Positions 7,543 to 15,926 are shown, counted from the first letter of the stretch. The stretch is DNA of 34,342 nt from a bacterium (GCA_029559515.1 JAKQBO010000014.1:1-34342), one strand, 5' to 3'. The notes: generated from the sequence alone by a model not told the origin. Numbers and translations are program-made.

Positions 7543-8895
7543 TTAATAAATTAATCTTCGAGCGGCCTTAAGTGCCCGAGCCGGATCAGAATAATTCGGA
7601 ATATGGTGAGACTCCAGCCAATTAATCGCTGGCTGGCTTAAGCGTCCCGGCAAGCAAACGGAAATTAATGCTTTGGCTGGGTGTTTTTTGGCCATGTCAA
7701 CGATCGCTTCCATGTTAGCCTGAATGTCAGTCATAGTCTGCTTAGTTTGGATAACCACTAAAGTATTAATATCTTTTTGGTTTAATAATATTTCCATCGC
7801 TGAGCGATAACGCTCGGTATCGGCGTCACCAATAATGTCAAGCGGATTATTAAAGACCATCTCCCGAGGGAAGCAGTCGCTCTCTTTCAGGCGAGCGGCT
7901 GTTGCTTCGGTCAAGTTAGACAAAGTTAAACCCTGATCAGAAGCCTCATCGGTCGCCAAGACTCCAATGCCGCCACCATTGGTTAAAATTGCCACCCCGT
8001 CCTTCACCCGAGGCAGCCAACAAAGAGCCTTGGCCCAGTCAAACAACTCCTCGAGCGTCCCGGCTGATAATACGCCGCTCTGTTTAAAAGCCGCCCGATA
8101 AACTTGGTCGGCTCCAGCCAGGCTGGCTGTATGGGAGGCGGCCGCTCGCTGACCAAGTTCAGTCCGGCCAGCTTTAAGAATAATTATCGGTTTATGTGGC
8201 GTAATCTCTCGAGCCACCTCCATAAATTCACGGCCGTGATCCAGCCCTTCTAAATAAACAGCGATAACCTTGCTCTGCTGATCCCGATCGGCTAACCACA
8301 GAAGATCTACTAAGGATATATCGGCGCCATTGCCGTAGGAAATTAAAGAGCTAAAACCGTAATTTTCCAAACCCGACCGATCAATGACAGAGTTCATTAA
8401 TGCCCCAGATTGAGAGATAAAGGCGATCCCGCCAGCCGGCGGAGTAAAAGGAGCAAAAGAAGCATTCAGCTCTATCTGGGGCCGCAACAAACCCAGGCAG
8501 TTGGGGCCCAGCAATGGAATTTCCGCCCGGCGAGCTAAGCCGACGATCTCATCCTGCCTTGGTTGCCCCGCCGCCCCAATTTCAGCAAAACCGGCTGAAA
8601 CAACTATCATGGCCCCAACTTTTTTCTGGCAGCACTCATTAACCACGACCGGAACTACTTCCGCCGGAACAGCAATCACAGCTAAGTCTACTGATTGGGG
8701 AACTTTCAAAATCGAAGGATAACTGGTCGCTCCTTTAATTTGATCAATATTAGGATTAACCCAAAAGAGGCGCCTTTTTTCCCGGCCCGACCAAAGATTT
8801 TCAACCAGCCCAGCTCCAACTGAACCCGGCCGCTCTGTCGCGCCGATTAAGGCTACTGTTTTAGGATTAGTTAAGGCGGCGAATTTATTCTTCAT
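7543..8895 (-). CDS. acdA: ADP-forming acetyl-CoA synthetase, alpha subunit
   Basis: 450 residues, close to archaeal ACD alpha subunits. The enzyme converts acetyl-CoA + ADP + phosphate to acetate + CoA + ATP, a substrate-level phosphorylation step. The N-terminal CoA-binding Rossmann domain (about 5-130) opens NPKTVALIGATERPGSVGAGLVENL. The succinyl-CoA-synthetase-like domains follow: LLGPNCLGLL, FISQSGALMNSVIDR, SYGNGADISLVDLL, and the phosphorylated histidine in RAAASHTASLAGADQVYRAAFKQ. The last domain has LTNGGGIGVLATD. The separate ATP-grasp subunit is encoded just upstream and overlaps by 11 nt. The acyl substrate (acetate or another acid) cannot be told from sequence. Confidence 0.94.
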   Translation of the reverse strand: MKNKFAALTNPKTVALIGATERPGSVGAGLVENLWSGREKRRLFWVNPNIDQIKGATSYPSILKVPQSVDLAVIAVPAEVVPVVVNECCQKKVGAMIVVSAGFAEIGAAGQPRQDEIVGLARRAEIPLLGPNCLGLLRPQIELNASFAPFTPPAGGIAFISQSGALMNSVIDRSGLENYGFSSLISYGNGADISLVDLLWLADRDQQSKVIAVYLEGLDHGREFMEVAREITPHKPIIILKAGRTELGQRAAASHTASLAGADQVYRAAFKQSGVLSAGTLEELFDWAKALCWLPRVKDGVAILTNGGGIGVLATDEASDQGLTLSNLTEATAARLKESDCFPREMVFNNPLDIIGDADTERYRSAMEILLNQKDINTLVVIQTKQTMTDIQANMEAIVDMAKKHPAKALISVCLPGRLSQPAINWLESHHIPNYSDPARALKAARRLIY

Positions 8896-9523
8896 AGTCT
8901 AAAACCCAAATTTTAGCATCAACAGCTTCAATTCTCTGGCCATTAGCCATTACCGGATTCAGATCAATTTCCTCAATTTCAGAGTTTTCAGCCGCTAAAT
9001 AACCTAAATTAACCAGAATTTCGGCCAACTTATCTTGATCAACGGCTGGCCGGCCGCGAAATCCGGTCAATAGACGATACCCTTTGATCTCGCTGATCAT
9101 TCGCCGGGCCTCCGCCAAATCAATCGGCGCAACTCGGAAGCTGACGTCTTGCATTAACTCAATCAAGATACCCCCGAGGCCGAACATAACCACCGGTCCA
9201 AATTGAGCATCACGCTTAGCTCCCAAAGCCAGCTCGATTCCTGATCTCATTTCCTGGACGATCACCCCTCGATGCTCAGAAATACTGCTCAGTCTCTGCC
9301 AGGCTTGTTCAAACTCCTGCTTTCGGCTAACATTTAGAAAAACCCCTTCGGCTTCGGTTCGATGCCAAACCTCGGCGGCATCAATCTTCATCGCTACTGG
9401 TTGCTTCAGCTTGGAAATAAAATTCCAGGCCTCTTTTTGATCGACAAAGACCGAAGAGGGCACCATCGGAATGTCATGCCTTTCCAGTAGTTGCATTGTT
9501 TGAACAAAGGGAATTTGTTTCAT
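8885..9523 (-). CDS. acdB: ADP-forming acetyl-CoA synthetase, beta (ATP-grasp) subunit
   Basis: Small ATP-grasp subunit, 212 residues from the ATG at 9523, matching stand-alone archaeal beta subunits of about 230. I chose this start over a GTG at 9532 because AGGTG lies 6 nt upstream of the ATG. Visible ATP-grasp features: PVAMKIDAAEVWHRTEAEGVFLNV (nucleotide-binding lysine and glycine turn), VIVQEMRSGIELALGAKRDAQFGPVVMFGLGGILIEL, and the terminal metal-binding IDLNPVM. It overlaps acdA. The two subunits together form the ATP-yielding acetate-producing enzyme. The split-gene arrangement is typical of archaea and some Patescibacteria; many bacteria have one fused chain. Confidence 0.92.
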   Translation of the reverse strand: MKQIPFVQTMQLLERHDIPMVPSSVFVDQKEAWNFISKLKQPVAMKIDAAEVWHRTEAEGVFLNVSRKQEFEQAWQRLSSISEHRGVIVQEMRSGIELALGAKRDAQFGPVVMFGLGGILIELMQDVSFRVAPIDLAEARRMISEIKGYRLLTGFRGRPAVDQDKLAEILVNLGYLAAENSEIEEIDLNPVMANGQRIEAVDAKIWVLDYEE

Positions 9524-9535
9524 AATAATCACCTA

Positions 9536-10039
9536 CTAAAGGTCGTGCACGCAGCGAACATGCCAGTACTGATCAAGTTCGCTCGGCTCGACATAGCCGG
9601 CGCCGAAGCTAACTGTTTCGGCCCGACCCTGATAATCTTGATTAACCGTCCAAAAATGATCAGCTGGATTATTAATAAAGAAATCAGAAATAATACTCGG
9701 GTCATGCCGGCCATTGCCAACTAAGCTCTCCAGTTCAGCCTGGCTGGGTAGCCGCCAAGAAGAATAACCCGACAAAATTAAATTGTCACAGTAGTCCTTG
9801 GCCCGGGGCCATTGATACTGAACAGCGGCTCCGCGGCAATCAGGAGGCAGTTGGCCAGCGGAGCACTTTTGCCAAACCAGGTCTAACTGATAATCAATGA
9901 TAACCTCGCTACCATCAGCAAATCTTTCGCTGTCCGTTCCCATTAAACTATTTAAAAAGTAAATCAGCAGGGCGATTACCAAAATTAAGACAATCCAATT
10001 TAACAAAACTCTTGGTTTTCTTCGGCTTTTTTTAGGCAT
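9536..10039 (-). CDS. Membrane-anchored DUF1566 (Lcl-type) domain protein
   Basis: 167 residues. A basic N-terminus (PKKSRRKPRV) is followed by a transmembrane segment at about 11-31 (LLNWIVLILVIALLIYFLNSL), so the rest should be outside the membrane. The C-terminal part has the DUF1566 pattern: LVWQKC, then the signature SSWRLPSQAELESLVG and the terminal FWTVNQDY...YWHVRCVHDL. The family is C-type-lectin/formylglycine-enzyme-like and often extracellular; its function is mostly unknown. Four cysteines (KCSAGQLPPDC, DYC, RC) could form disulfides. It overlaps the phosphoglycerate mutase gene by 8 nt, in the middle of a central-carbon operon, with no obvious functional reason. Confidence 0.82.
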   Translation of the reverse strand: MPKKSRRKPRVLLNWIVLILVIALLIYFLNSLMGTDSERFADGSEVIIDYQLDLVWQKCSAGQLPPDCRGAAVQYQWPRAKDYCDNLILSGYSSWRLPSQAELESLVGNGRHDPSIISDFFINNPADHFWTVNQDYQGRAETVSFGAGYVEPSELDQYWHVRCVHDL

Positions 10040-11240
10040 GCTCCTTGGTTATCCGAGCGGCTTTTTCTAAAACTTGAACCTGGGGCCAAACCCCCAATCG
10101 ACCCTGGGCACAAAAGGATTCACCAAACCTGGAAACTCTATCTTTCGGCACCCCTTCCCCCCAAATCAGCATAGGAATCAGATCAGAGCTGTGCTCCCCT
10201 CCTTCGCAAGGAGTTGCATGGTCGCCGGTTAAGACCAGCGTTACTTTTCTTTGACCAAATAAAGGCCTCAGAGCCTGATCAACCCTAGCCAGAAAATCAA
10301 CCTTGCCTTGGCAGTTGCGCATATGGCTTAAAGTATCAGCCGCCTTCATATGACAAAAAACAAAATCGTGATCTTTTAAGGCTTCGATGGAGGCCTCGAT
10401 CTTGCCCGACAAATTAGTATCCAGGCCGGCATTAGCCCCGGGCACATCAATAATTTTTAAGCCAAAAAATTTTGAAATTCCGCGGTAGAGATGGCCGGCG
10501 GCCACACAGGCTCCCGACCAGCCCCAGCGATCCTTAAAAGAAGGAACTTCTTTCATCCGACCGGCTCCGCGCAAAAGAATATAGTTGGCCGGCGGCAAAT
10601 TCTGCCTAATTCTCTCCCGATTAACCGAATTATTCTTAAGCAAGGAATGTATTTGGTTTAAATAGCGATTAACTAGGTGGGCCGTAAAGCTAGCCTCTTC
10701 GCTGCGATCCAAAGGAGTAATTAACGCTGGCGGTACCCCAACCTGGCGACGGTAGCCGTCACTTAATTGATCGGATAAATTTTCCCCCTCCATAACCACG
10801 ACCAGACGATGTTCTTGCCCGAGATATATTTTAAACTTGACTCCTTCAATCGTTAATTCTTTGATCTCGGCAATTAAAGCTTCATTAGCTGGCAGCCGGC
10901 CGGCCCGGCGATCCAGAATGCGGCCGGCCCGATCAAGCGTCGCCCAATTTCCTCGCCAGGCAATTGAGCGATCAGTGAGCTTCACGTTTAAACCGAGCGC
11001 CTCAAAAACTCCCCGGCCAATTTGATAATGATTAACATCATAACCAAATAAAGAAAAGTGCGCATCTTCTGAGGTTGGAAATAATCCCCGCTGGAAAGGC
11101 TTAACCAGGCCACCGGAACCCTCCCGAATCATCCGGTCCATCAGAGGAGTTTCGGCCACTTCCAGAGGCGTCTGCCTCTTGCAGAAATCATTCGGCCGGT
11201 CGCCAAGTCCATCGATAATTAAAAGCAAAATTTTATTCAT
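10032..11240 (-). CDS. apgM: 2,3-bisphosphoglycerate-independent phosphoglycerate mutase, archaeal type
   Basis: 402 residues, the usual archaeal-type length (bacterial GpmI is about 510). It interconverts 3- and 2-phosphoglycerate. The alkaline-phosphatase-superfamily metal sites are visible: LLLIIDGLGDRP at the N-terminus, the nucleophile region PTSEDAHFSLFGYD, and the C-terminal LVLTGDHATPCEGGEHSSDLIPMLIWG. The internal HMKAADTLSHMRN matches the conserved 'H.K..D..gHd' metal motif with some change. Its ATG overlaps the enolase stop (ATGA), and its stop overlaps the DUF1566 gene by 8 nt. Confidence 0.94.
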   Translation of the reverse strand: MNKILLLIIDGLGDRPNDFCKRQTPLEVAETPLMDRMIREGSGGLVKPFQRGLFPTSEDAHFSLFGYDVNHYQIGRGVFEALGLNVKLTDRSIAWRGNWATLDRAGRILDRRAGRLPANEALIAEIKELTIEGVKFKIYLGQEHRLVVVMEGENLSDQLSDGYRRQVGVPPALITPLDRSEEASFTAHLVNRYLNQIHSLLKNNSVNRERIRQNLPPANYILLRGAGRMKEVPSFKDRWGWSGACVAAGHLYRGISKFFGLKIIDVPGANAGLDTNLSGKIEASIEALKDHDFVFCHMKAADTLSHMRNCQGKVDFLARVDQALRPLFGQRKVTLVLTGDHATPCEGGEHSSDLIPMLIWGEGVPKDRVSRFGESFCAQGRLGVWPQVQVLEKAARITKEHA

Positions 11241-12499
11241 TTTTTTAACTCAGTCTCAATTTCCAAGAGCCGATTATATTTAGCCAGCCGCTCGCCTCGA
11301 GCCGGAGCTCCGGACTTGAAATAGTCAGAACCTAAAGCAACCGCCAAATCAGCAATGAAATCATCATTAGTGTCTCCAGAGCGGTGAGATACCACCAGAC
11401 GCCAGCCATAAGAAGCGGCCAGGGCAGCGGCTTCCAATGTCTCAAAAACTGTTCCAATCTGGTTTGGTTTAACGACCATCCCGTCAACGGCATCAGTCTT
11501 TCTCGCCTCCTGAAGGCGGTCAATATTGGTGACTAAAATATCATCGCCGATCAACCCGGCTTGGCCATTTAACTCATTTTTAAGCTGGCTCCATCCCAGC
11601 CAGTCGCTCTCGGCCAATGGGTCCTCAATAAAATCAATCGGGTATTGGCGAACCAGCTCTTGATAATAATCAATCAAATTTTCTCTGGTTTTAACCGAGC
11701 CAGCTAAACGGTATTGGCCCTGGTCAAAGAAAGAGTTCGCAGCACAGTCCAGCCCGATCTTGACCTTGGTTTGATTGGGCGCCCGATCGACCGCCCTCAG
11801 AATTAAATCCAGAGCTGATTCAGGTAGAACAAGAGCTGGAACAAACCCGCCCTCATCACCAACGTTAATTGAAGCCGGACCAACTTCAGCCAGTAAGAGC
11901 CCTCTGAGCTGACTATAAACCTCCGCTCCTGTCTTAAGATTATCATAGAAGCTTCTCCCTTGAGGAATAACCATAAATTCTTGAAAATCAAGCCAGCCCC
12001 CGGCATGAACTCCCCCATTAATAACATTAAAACATGGTTTGGGCATCGCCGGATTTCCCGGCTGGCCAAGTTCTTTATAAAGCCCGGCTAAATATTGCCA
12101 AAGAAACTGATTTTGCGCGGCCGCCCCGGCTCGACAGACAGCCATCGAAACCGGCAAAACGGCGTTCGCCCCCAGCCGGGATTTATTTTTATGGCCGTCA
12201 AGCTCAACCAATGACTGATCAATTCTCTGTTGAGCTAAGACGCTTTTTCCTTTTAGAGCCGGAGCAATTATGTCGTTAACATGACTGACGGCCTGGCTAA
12301 CGCCTAGACCGCCAAAATCAACACCCCGGTCCCGAATCTCCCAAGCCTCGTGTTCGCCTCGGGAAGCTCCCGAGGGAGCCGAAGCTCGATAAACTCGGTC
12401 ATCTAAATTAGTTCTCAAATCAACTTCGACCGTCGGTTCGCCCCGGGAGTTGATAATCATCCGAGCTTGAATAGATTTAATGAGAACTCTTTTACTCAT
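11237..12499 (-). CDS. eno: Enolase
   Basis: 420 residues. It converts 2-phosphoglycerate to phosphoenolpyruvate with Mg2+. Hallmarks in order: RMIINSRGEPTVEVDL (N-terminus), GASRGEHEAWEIRD (flexible loop), CFNVINGGVHAGG, NVGDEGGFVPAL, IGLDCAANSFF, DFIEDPLAESDW, IGDDILVTN, VVKPNQIGTVFETLEA (catalytic lysine) and SHRSGDTNDDFIADLAVALG. The C-terminal GAPARGERLAKYNRLLEIE is standard. In most enolases the metal-site stretch reads 'fiEDP..E.DW', kept here. It overlaps the degenerate nucleotidyltransferase gene by 8 nt and apgM by 4 nt, placing consecutive glycolytic steps in translation-coupled order. Confidence 0.97.
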   Translation of the reverse strand: MSKRVLIKSIQARMIINSRGEPTVEVDLRTNLDDRVYRASAPSGASRGEHEAWEIRDRGVDFGGLGVSQAVSHVNDIIAPALKGKSVLAQQRIDQSLVELDGHKNKSRLGANAVLPVSMAVCRAGAAAQNQFLWQYLAGLYKELGQPGNPAMPKPCFNVINGGVHAGGWLDFQEFMVIPQGRSFYDNLKTGAEVYSQLRGLLLAEVGPASINVGDEGGFVPALVLPESALDLILRAVDRAPNQTKVKIGLDCAANSFFDQGQYRLAGSVKTRENLIDYYQELVRQYPIDFIEDPLAESDWLGWSQLKNELNGQAGLIGDDILVTNIDRLQEARKTDAVDGMVVKPNQIGTVFETLEAAALAASYGWRLVVSHRSGDTNDDFIADLAVALGSDYFKSGAPARGERLAKYNRLLEIETELKK

Positions 12500-13274
12500 T
12501 ATCTTGATGCGCTAAGGATCTGCCGGCGGCCAGCCAGCCCGCACGATCGTTTAAATCAAAGCGAAGCCCTTTAAGCTGATAACCATAGACTGGCTTTCCC
12601 TCCGCCGCCATAGCTGATAGTACTTTATTAAAATCAAGATTATCTTCTTTAATTTCCCTTTTAAGATCAGAAAACATTTTCCAAAACTCTAAAGTGATTA
12701 TGGCTCGGCCGGACAAAAACAGCTCGTCTTGGTCCTGTTTTTCTTCTTTGACTTCTTTAACTCGATAAATGCGATCGGCTATTTTATCTAAAGACAGGCT
12801 TAAATCCATGCCTCGGGAATCATCAGCTAGCCCTAAAACCGTCTGATTCGAGGTGTGGAAAACCCGAGCTAGCTGCATAAAAGAACTTTCCGGAGCGACC
12901 CAAAAATCGTCAGCCCAAGATAGGGCGACCGGCTCATCTTTAATCTTGCTGATTAACTTTGATAGGGACGGGCCGAAGCTTCCATTCTCGTTGACAAAGT
13001 TAAATTTTTTCGATTGATAGCATTGAATAAATCGACTCAAGTCTCCCGAGGCGTCTTCAGGGCTATCAGCCCGATTAAAGTATTCACAGACTCCCTTCTT
13101 CCCGGGAGGGCCAACGAAAAAAATCTCCTCTGCTCCGGCTTCAATTACTTCGTCAACCAAGTGCTCAATTAAAGGCCGGTCATGAAGCAACCAAAATTCA
13201 GGAGTCACTACCCGCCCCAACGATAGCGGCTCCGCCCCGGGCTGTCTTAAAACAATAATTGCCTTTTTAATCAT
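12492..13274 (-). CDS. GalU-like nucleotidyltransferase homologue, probably catalytically inactive
   Basis: 260 residues. The opening aligns without gaps over 31 positions with the start of UTP-glucose-1-phosphate uridylyltransferases (remembered GalU opening: KAVIPAAGLGTRFLP, then ATKAQPKEMLPIVDKP). Here it reads KAIIVLRQPGAEPLS, then LGRVVTPEFWLLHDRP. The fold frame and downstream PLIEHLVDEVIEAGAEEIFFV are kept. The glycine-rich GLGTR phosphate loop is gone (R becomes E) and the conserved lysine of PKE is P. A DD pair survives in LSWADDFWVA. This suggests a nucleotidyltransferase fold used for binding or regulation, or a changed activity. It lies between ftsZ and enolase; shared FtsZ expression makes a cell-cycle link possible but unproven. 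Confidence 0.75.
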   Translation of the reverse strand: MIKKAIIVLRQPGAEPLSLGRVVTPEFWLLHDRPLIEHLVDEVIEAGAEEIFFVGPPGKKGVCEYFNRADSPEDASGDLSRFIQCYQSKKFNFVNENGSFGPSLSKLISKIKDEPVALSWADDFWVAPESSFMQLARVFHTSNQTVLGLADDSRGMDLSLSLDKIADRIYRVKEVKEEKQDQDELFLSGRAIITLEFWKMFSDLKREIKEDNLDFNKVLSAMAAEGKPVYGYQLKGLRFDLNDRAGWLAAGRSLAHQDNE

Positions 13275-13277
13275 CTT

Positions 13278-14519
13278 TTAAGACTTCCTTCTTAAAAAAG
13301 CTGGAATTTCCCAGATCTTTTCCTGAGAAGTTTTTTGAAACTCGCTTTTTTGCTTAAGCTCTTTAACGTCCAAGGCATTCAACCTCTTTACCTTTTTAGC
13401 TTTCTTCTCCGAAGCAACGGTCTTTTTGTTTTTCTGGGGCGGCTTCTTTTGAACATCCGACTTAACCACCTTTTTGGACTTGGTTTTTTTTGAACGCTCC
13501 TTTTTATTTTCAGAATCTTTATCCTGCGGGCTGGATTTGGTTTGAGTTGGTTTTTCTTTTAGCCCGCTGATTGAAAGCAGCGTTACCTTGATTCGGTTTT
13601 TAAAGTTATTGCGGCGATCCACTCCAAAAATAATCTGGGCAGCCGGATTAGGTTTCTTAATTTCCTGGCTGATGGTGTTAACTTCAGCCATTTTCAAGTC
13701 GGCCCCGCCAGCAATATGAAGCAGAAGCTTATCCGGCGGCAACGGCTCAGAAGCATAGAAATCATAACAATGAATTCGATTCAAAATTTCATCCAGCCTC
13801 TGCTCGCCTTCAGCCATGGCGCTATTTAGAAAAGCCAGTTGATCATGCCCGTGCAAAATTGCTCGCAGATCAGAAAAGTCAATATTAATTAAGCTGGGCT
13901 GGCGAATAATCTCAAGCAAAGCATTAAGATTTTCAACCAAATTTTGATTGATTAAAGACAGAGCGGCGCTGAAGGAAGTCTGGTCGCCAGCTACCTGAAA
14001 AATTTTCTCATTCGATAGAACCATCCTCGCATCAAGATAAGGCGAAGAATCTCTTAAGGCTCGCTGAGCCAGGCGCTGTCTCTGCTGGCCCTCAAAAGCA
14101 AAGGGTAGGGTAAAAACGCCAATACTTAAGACGCCTTCTTCCTGAGCCGCCTGGGCAAAAATCGGCAGGACTCCGGAACCCACTCCCCCGCCAAGACAAG
14201 CAACCAGAATAAGTAAATCAACGTTATGGGATAAATTTCTGAATTCTTCCCAGGCTGATCGAGCTACTTTCTGTCCCAGGCCAGGATTCATTCCTGTGCC
14301 CAGCCCACAAGTAACCTCGCTGCCAAAAGAAAAAAGCGCCAGGTGATTATTTTTAATCCTCTGCAGATTAATTAGATCGGTGTCAGCCGCAACAAAGCTG
14401 ACGCCTGGCAGGCGCTGGCTCATTTCGGTGACAATCGAAGACCCGCCACCGCCTAAGCCAACAATCTTGATTTTCACTCCTCGCGCTTTTTGAATCTGAG
14501 ACGACTGTTTTTTGGCCAT
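13278..14519 (-). CDS. ftsZ: Cell division protein FtsZ, divergent, with basic linker
   Basis: 413 residues; tubulin-like GTPase that forms the division ring. GTP-site elements: KIKIVGLGGGGSSIV (17-30), AADTDLINL, and the tubulin signature, here CLGGGVGSGVLP (108-119), where FtsZ normally has GGGTGTG; the first Thr is Val and the second Ser. The catalytic T7 loop is intact: NIDFSD (N212, D214, D217). After about residue 305 comes a roughly 90-residue linker very rich in Lys and Ser, and the protein ends KIWEIPAFLRRKS, matching the conserved C-terminal peptide (E. coli DIPAFLRKQ) that binds partners such as FtsA. The gene has its own promoter and leads a long operon of carbon-metabolism genes. 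Confidence 0.9.
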   Translation of the reverse strand: MAKKQSSQIQKARGVKIKIVGLGGGGSSIVTEMSQRLPGVSFVAADTDLINLQRIKNNHLALFSFGSEVTCGLGTGMNPGLGQKVARSAWEEFRNLSHNVDLLILVACLGGGVGSGVLPIFAQAAQEEGVLSIGVFTLPFAFEGQQRQRLAQRALRDSSPYLDARMVLSNEKIFQVAGDQTSFSAALSLINQNLVENLNALLEIIRQPSLINIDFSDLRAILHGHDQLAFLNSAMAEGEQRLDEILNRIHCYDFYASEPLPPDKLLLHIAGGADLKMAEVNTISQEIKKPNPAAQIIFGVDRRNNFKNRIKVTLLSISGLKEKPTQTKSSPQDKDSENKKERSKKTKSKKVVKSDVQKKPPQKNKKTVASEKKAKKVKRLNALDVKELKQKSEFQKTSQEKIWEIPAFLRRKS

Positions 14520-14540
14520 AAACTAGTTATTACTGAGTTT

Positions 14541-14568
14541 ATTTTAGCACAAGCCCAAACCTAATCAA
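14541..14568 (-). promoter_or_regulatory. Promoter of the ftsZ-central carbon operon
   Basis: TTGATT (14568-14563), a 16-nt spacer, and an extended -10 TGCTAAAAT (the hexamer TAAAAT at 14546-14541). Predicted start near 14534, giving a leader of about 15 nt. The -35 box overlaps the last codons of prmC. Confidence 0.55.
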
Positions 14569-15328
14569 AATTAAAATGTCCGACAACAAAACGCCAAAGA
14601 CCGTACTGATCCTTCCCGAAATTAGCCTGGAAGTTGCTGCTAATCAAAGGCTGTATCGACTCTTTTTGAGCTGGATCAAATTCCAACCAAAACTGCCCCC
14701 ACGGATTTAAATAATCAGAGACCTGATCTAAAAACCTTCTGATTAAAGCCAGTCCTTCTTCGCCCACAATTAAGGCCTCTTTCGGCTCATAATCTCGGAC
14801 CGAACGAGGAAGGTGTTCGAATCGGCTAGAGCTAATGTAGGGCGGATTGGCCAAAATCAGATCATATTTGTCTTGAATACCTGTAAAAAGATCCGAATGG
14901 ATTAAACGGGCTCGGCGGGAATTAATTTTATTCAAAGCCAAGTTGTATTCAACCTGTTCTAAGCAAGATAAGTTGTTGTCGGCAAAGTCGACCCGAGCCC
15001 CAGGCCAGTGCCTCAATAGGGACAAGCCAATGCATCCGGAACCGGTAAAAAGATCGAGAGCCTTGATTGTTTTCTTTTTAAAGGCTGCCTGTTTTAAGAG
15101 TACTTGGACCCAATATTCTGTTTCGCTCCGGGGCACCAATGGGCGGAAGCGAAGGTCAATCCGACTACCTAGGAAAGGGATGAACCCGATGACGTAAGCC
15201 AGGGGCTCGCCCTGGCTGAGACGCTTTAGATCCTCGGCCGCTTCGGCCGGCCAAAGATGAGGCTGGTCAACCGCATCAATTAAATTATATTTCTCTTGAA
15301 GCAGCCAATTAAGTTCTTTTAAATCCAT
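14561..15328 (-). CDS. prmC: Peptide chain release factor N5-glutamine methyltransferase
   Basis: 255 residues from the ATG at 15328 (an in-frame TTG lies 9 nt upstream). SAM-dependent enzyme that methylates the glutamine of the GGQ motif in release factors; prfB, one of its substrates, is in this window. The N-terminal helical domain ends at GEPLAYVIGFIPFLG; the FLGSRIDLRFRPLVPRSETEYWV region follows (in most PrmC 'vlIPRpeTE.LV'). Motif I is ALDLFTGSGCIGLSLL, and the catalytic NPPYIS is in DLILANPPYISSS, followed by YEPKEALIVGEEGLALIRR. It overlaps rlmE by 20 nt. Confidence 0.95.
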   Translation of the reverse strand: MDLKELNWLLQEKYNLIDAVDQPHLWPAEAAEDLKRLSQGEPLAYVIGFIPFLGSRIDLRFRPLVPRSETEYWVQVLLKQAAFKKKTIKALDLFTGSGCIGLSLLRHWPGARVDFADNNLSCLEQVEYNLALNKINSRRARLIHSDLFTGIQDKYDLILANPPYISSSRFEHLPRSVRDYEPKEALIVGEEGLALIRRFLDQVSDYLNPWGQFWLEFDPAQKESIQPLISSNFQANFGKDQYGLWRFVVGHFNFD

Positions 15329-15908
15329 GAGCGACAATATAAATTTCCCGACTATTCGGCCGGACAGCCTTTGGCCGGATCTGCTGCTGTTGCTTAAAAG
15401 TTCTCTTTATTTCTCGCCAAACTGATTCATGCTCCCCGCCTTCCAAGATCTTAATCACCAAAAACCCTCCTTTTTTTAGGGTGTCGCGAGTAATTTCTAT
15501 AACTCGGTTGGCTAGCTCAGCCGAACGGCCGGCGTCAACCCCTTTAATGCCCGAGGTGGCCGGAGCCATGTCCGAAACAACGCCATTAAATTGATCTATG
15601 CCTACTTGAGTCATCAAGGCCGATAATTCCTTTTGCGCTAGCTTAAAAATATCGCCCTGTAAAAAGAAAAAATTGTCGGCTTCGATTGTCGTTTCCTGAA
15701 GATCGACTCCGATTAGTCGGCCTCGAGGTTTAATCTTCTGGCTGATATATAGAGACCATGAACCCGGAGAGCAACCTAAGTCTAAAATAAACTGATTCGG
15801 CTGAAATAAATTATATTTTTTATCCAGCTCACTTAATTTATAAACAGAGCGAGCCGGATAGCCTTCTTTTTTGGCCTTTTGGAAAAAGAAGTCTCGAGGC
15901 TGATACAT
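15309..15908 (-). CDS. rlmE: 23S rRNA (uridine-2'-O) methyltransferase RlmE/FtsJ family
   Basis: 199 residues. In bacteria the family methylates the 2'-O of U2552 in the 23S rRNA A-loop. The K-D-K-E catalytic tetrad is visible: K in ARSVYKLSELDKKY, D in GVVSDMAPATSG, K in FLVIKILEGGEH and E in SREIYIVAHGF. The SAM site is ILDLGCSPGSWSLYI. Slightly short of E. coli RlmE (209), mainly at the N-terminus, which begins MYQPRDFFFQKAKKEGYPARS. The gene follows tsaC by 18 nt and overlaps prmC, forming an rRNA/tRNA/release-factor modification operon. Confidence 0.94.
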   Translation of the reverse strand: MYQPRDFFFQKAKKEGYPARSVYKLSELDKKYNLFQPNQFILDLGCSPGSWSLYISQKIKPRGRLIGVDLQETTIEADNFFFLQGDIFKLAQKELSALMTQVGIDQFNGVVSDMAPATSGIKGVDAGRSAELANRVIEITRDTLKKGGFLVIKILEGGEHESVWREIKRTFKQQQQIRPKAVRPNSREIYIVAHGFKRT

Positions 15909-15926
15909 ATTTTGAAATCCCGAAGC

